Assembly (NCBI GenBank): GCA_041917975.1
Contig: JAYRWN010000494.1
Location: 1 to 8,994 of the forward strand
DNA length: 8,994 nt
Source: JAYRWN01 sp041917975
Lineage (GTDB): Bacteria > Bacteroidota > Bacteroidia > Chitinophagales > Saprospiraceae
Direction: 5' to 3'
Shown: piece after piece, positions 6,870-8,994 of the stretch
Layout of the letters: every line of letters starts with the position of its first letter
How positions within the stretch are numbered: position 1 is the stretch's first letter
Program-made: the position numbers and the translations under genes
The notes under the pieces: model-generated
What the model was told of the DNA's origin: nothing
What the model saw: the letters and a program-made list of their open reading frames with translations, nothing else
Databases searched by the model: none

Positions 6870-8471
6870 TTATTTACGGTCAATGCATGCTTTAACAAAG
6901 CTCACAAACAAGGGATGCGGCTTTTCTACAGTACTTTTTAATTCCGGGTGAAACTGGACGCCTATAAACCATGGGTGTGAGGTCAATTCCATTGCTTCGA
7001 CCAGGTTCGTCAGAGGATTAGTACCCACCGCAGCAAATCCCGCCTGATTAAAACGATCCAGATATTTGTTGTTGAATTCGTATCGGTGGCGATGCCGCTC
7101 AGAAATATGTCTACTTTTATATGCTCTGTAAATGTTGGTTTTCGGTTGAAGGTCACATGCATAGGCACCAAGACGCATTGTTCCTCCCTTTTGTTTAATA
7201 TTTTTTTGGTCCGGCATAAGGTCGATCACCGGATGTTTGGTTTGAGGGTTCACTTCTGTAGTATGGGCATCCAGTTTTAACACATTCCGGGCGAATTCCA
7301 CGACGGCCATCTGCAACCCTAAACAAATGCCAAAAAAAGGAATGTTGTTTTCGCGTACATATTGTATCGCCGCTATTTTCCCTTCCGTGCCACGGCTTCC
7401 AAAACCCGGAGCTACTAAGATTCCATCATATTTTTTAAGAACTTTTGGAATATCTTCAAGGTGTTCCAATTCTTCTGAATGAATTGGTTCAACCATCACC
7501 CGGCATTCATGCACAGCTCCTGCATGCACGAAGGACTCATATATGGATTTGTAGGCATCCTGTAATTCATTATACTTCCCCACCAAGCCAACCTTTATTT
7601 CCCTAATTGGGTTTTTTAATCGTCCCAGGAAGTCTGTCCATGCGGTCAGTTGAGGTTCAGATTTAGGAGTGAGTTTTAATTTTTGAAGGACAATCCGATC
7701 AAGTTTTTCTTTTAGCATTAATAATGGAACATCATAGATGGTAGAGGCATCCCTGGCTTCAATAACCGACTTAACATCCACGTTACAAAACAAGGCCAAT
7801 TTCGCCCTCAATTCATTGGGTAAGGGGTGTTCCGTCCGACAAACCAAAATATCCGGTTGGATACCTGTTTCCAAAAGCTGTTTTACGCTATGTTGAGTAG
7901 GTTTTGTTTTTAGCTCTTTGGCGGCAGAAAGGTAAGGAATCAGGGTGAGATGGATGGTCACACAATTTTCCCGACCTAATTCGAAGCGTAATTGTCGCAG
8001 AGCTTCCAGATAAGGGAGTGACTCAATATCCCCCACCGTACCTCCGATCTCTGTTATGACAATGTCATATCCCTGGTTATCCGCCACGAGTTTCACCCGG
8101 CGTTTGATCTCATCCGTGATGTGTGGAATGACTTGAACTGTTTTACCTAAATATTCTCCGGCACGCTCTTTTTCGATTACAGTGAGGTAAATTTTTCCGG
8201 TGGTGACGTTATTCGCTTGAGAAGTAGGCACGCCCAAAAAACGTTCGTAATGTCCCAGGTCAAGATCTGTTTCTGCGCCATCATCGGTCACATAACACTC
8301 CCCATGTTCATAAGGGTTTAAAGTCCCCGGATCAACATTAATGTAAGGATCAAACTTCTGAATAGTTACTGTATAACCCCGGGCTTGAAGTAATTTGGCT
8401 AAAGATGCAGAAATAATTCCTTTGCCTAACGATGAAGTAACTCCTCCCGTAACGAATATATATTTTGCCAT
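6870..8471 (-). CDS. pyrG: CTP synthase (glutamine-hydrolysing)
   Basis: This cytoplasmic enzyme makes CTP from UTP with ATP and glutamine nitrogen, the last step of pyrimidine nucleotide synthesis. The N-terminal synthetase domain (about 1-265) has the P-loop SSLGKGII (13-20), the KFDPYINVDPGT segment (39-50), D71 in LDLGHYERF, and E141 in TEIGGTVGDIES, the last two matching Mg-binding residues of the family. After a linker, a class I glutamine amidotransferase domain (about 292-533) carries the nucleophile C383 in GICLGLQMAVVEF and the H508/E510 pair in QFHPEL. Its length of 533 residues is normal and no key residue is missing. The ATG at 8469-8471 begins the invariant KYIFVTGGV sequence, with a purine-rich AAGAAGGG about 10 bases upstream. 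The gene stands alone, convergent with the membrane protein gene (12-bp gap) and divergent from a secreted-protein gene. Allosteric activation by GTP and inhibition by CTP are family knowledge. The identity is certain. Confidence 0.98.
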   Translation of the reverse strand: MAKYIFVTGGVTSSLGKGIISASLAKLLQARGYTVTIQKFDPYINVDPGTLNPYEHGECYVTDDGAETDLDLGHYERFLGVPTSQANNVTTGKIYLTVIEKERAGEYLGKTVQVIPHITDEIKRRVKLVADNQGYDIVITEIGGTVGDIESLPYLEALRQLRFELGRENCVTIHLTLIPYLSAAKELKTKPTQHSVKQLLETGIQPDILVCRTEHPLPNELRAKLALFCNVDVKSVIEARDASTIYDVPLLMLKEKLDRIVLQKLKLTPKSEPQLTAWTDFLGRLKNPIREIKVGLVGKYNELQDAYKSIYESFVHAGAVHECRVMVEPIHSEELEHLEDIPKVLKKYDGILVAPGFGSRGTEGKIAAIQYVRENNIPFFGICLGLQMAVVEFARNVLKLDAHTTEVNPQTKHPVIDLMPDQKNIKQKGGTMRLGAYACDLQPKTNIYRAYKSRHISERHRHRYEFNNKYLDRFNQAGFAAVGTNPLTNLVEAMELTSHPWFIGVQFHPELKSTVEKPHPLFVSFVKACIDRK

Positions 8472-8502
8472 AATCTATTTTCCCTTCTTACGCTACGGGT
8501 TT

Positions 8503-8510
8503 CAAAGGTA
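8503..8510 (-). promoter_or_regulatory. Candidate Bacteroidetes-type -7 promoter element of pyrG
   Basis: The minus strand reads TACCTTTG here, an exact match to the TAnnTTTG -7 consensus of the Bacteroidetes primary sigma factor. It lies 31 bases upstream of the pyrG ATG and would give a leader of roughly 25 bases. No exact TTG -33 element sits at the usual 19-20 base spacing; the nearest minus-strand TTG is 23 bases away (8534-8536). This is a plausible promoter with only half of its signal convincing. Confidence 0.4.
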
Positions 8511-8576
8511 GCAAAGGATATTGCGAATACACACAAATTGTACAAAAATTAAATTCTCCTATTTATAATTCATTGA

Positions 8577-8588
8577 TTATCTAGATAA
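8577..8588. other. 12-bp perfect palindrome in a divergent intergenic region
   Basis: TTATCTAGATAA is its own reverse complement. It lies near the middle of the 206-bp AT-rich spacer (8472-8677) between pyrG and the divergent secreted-protein gene, so it could be the binding site of a dimeric regulator. A shorter palindrome, TTGTACAA, is at 8538-8545. In AT-rich DNA such palindromes can occur by chance, and no regulator gene is nearby. Confidence 0.25.
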
Positions 8589-8677
8589 AATGTTATTTAC
8601 AATTCCTTAACCTGCATTTTACATTCAGGTAATTCTCCATGTTTTCCTTTGCATTGTAAAATTCATTCTGCAAGATT

Positions 8678-8994
8678 ATGAAACCAAATCTTACAACATT
8701 CCTTTCCTTAATTCTATTTATCTGTTCGTTTGAGATAAGTGCCCAATCGACTAAGCTGATCACCGATGCCGATTTAAATGCCGGTCAAACCTATAATTGG
8801 ACTAAAGAAAATACTTATATCTTAGATGGCTTGGTCTTCGTAGAAGAAGGTGCGATTCTTAACATTGAAGCCGGGACGGTGGTAAAATTTACCACTCGGG
8901 CTGACGAAGGTAATCCTTCAGCTTTAGTCATAGCACGCGGCGGGAAAATCTTTGCCACAGGGACCAAAGACGCTCCAATCATCTTTACCTCTGA
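8678..8994 (+). CDS. Secreted protein, N-terminal part (3'-partial), possible type IX secretion cargo
   Basis: An ATG at 8678-8680 opens a frame that stays open for 105 codons to the window edge. Residues 1-23 are a typical Sec signal peptide: a Lys at position 2, a hydrophobic core TFLSLILFICSF, and a likely cleavage after ISAQ (20-23). The Cys at 16 is not in a good lipobox, so a lipoprotein is unlikely. The mature part has a DADLNAGQTYNWTKENTYIL stretch, followed by GLVFVEEGAILNIEAGTVVKF and a GGKIFATGTKDAPIIFTS stretch. This pattern of short beta strands resembles the start of large extracellular Bacteroidetes proteins with beta-helix-like regions, which often end in a type IX secretion C-terminal domain. 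That end is outside the window, so the secretion route is inferred. No good Shine-Dalgarno site is seen; a near-match to a -7 element, TTCCTTTG, lies at 8644-8651. The function is unknown. Confidence 0.8.
   Translation, partial: MKPNLTTFLSLILFICSFEISAQSTKLITDADLNAGQTYNWTKENTYILDGLVFVEEGAILNIEAGTVVKFTTRADEGNPSALVIARGGKIFATGTKDAPIIFTS

Noticed and set aside
7086..7280. Plus-strand 64-codon open frame inside pyrG
   Set aside because: It is antisense to the conserved amidotransferase domain of CTP synthase.
1..8994. Search for mobile elements, CRISPR-like repeats, tRNA genes, toxin-antitoxin pairs or defence genes
   Set aside because: No repeated spacer pattern, transposase motif, cloverleaf-like gene or nuclease/ATPase pair was found; the genes are metabolic, RNA-modifying or membrane-associated.

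Overview
The window looks like a chromosomal segment from a member of the Bacteroidota (Bacteroidetes). The evidence is the sequence character of IlvN, IlvC and the SpoU-type methyltransferase, all of which read like the Bacteroidetes versions; a candidate TAnnTTTG-type -7 promoter element before pyrG; the lack of strong Shine-Dalgarno sites; and a final open reading frame that begins like the large secreted proteins typical of this phylum. A Saprospiria-like lineage is possible, but that is only an impression.

Layout. (1) Bases 1-3290, plus strand: a tightly packed branched-chain amino acid operon, ilvB (5' end cut by the window edge), ilvN and ilvC, giving the acetohydroxyacid synthase catalytic and regulatory subunits and ketol-acid reductoisomerase. 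Together they carry pyruvate, or pyruvate plus 2-ketobutyrate, to the dihydroxyacid precursors of valine, leucine and isoleucine. ilvD is not in the window and may lie upstream. A hairpin at 3345-3375 probably ends the operon. (2) Bases 3420-5373, minus strand: a polytopic GT-C/PMT-like glycosyltransferase candidate followed one base later by a SpoU/TrmH-family RNA methyltransferase, almost certainly co-transcribed. (3) Bases 5391-6857, plus strand: a second multi-pass membrane protein with GT-C-like architecture, divergent from the first. The two start codons (GTG and TTG) are only 17 bp apart. (4) Bases 6870-8471, minus strand: pyrG, CTP synthase, convergent with the previous gene across a 12-bp gap. 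(5) Bases 8472-8677: an AT-rich divergent intergenic region with a candidate pyrG promoter and a 12-bp perfect palindrome. (6) Base 8678 to the end, plus strand: the first 105 codons of a secreted protein with a signal peptide, cut by the window edge.

Most of the window is housekeeping metabolism. I see no mobile element, CRISPR array, tRNA, rRNA, toxin-antitoxin pair or defence system. The least explained part is the divergent pair of membrane proteins at 3961-6857. It is the only candidate for something poorly described, and the sequence does not show that the two proteins work together.
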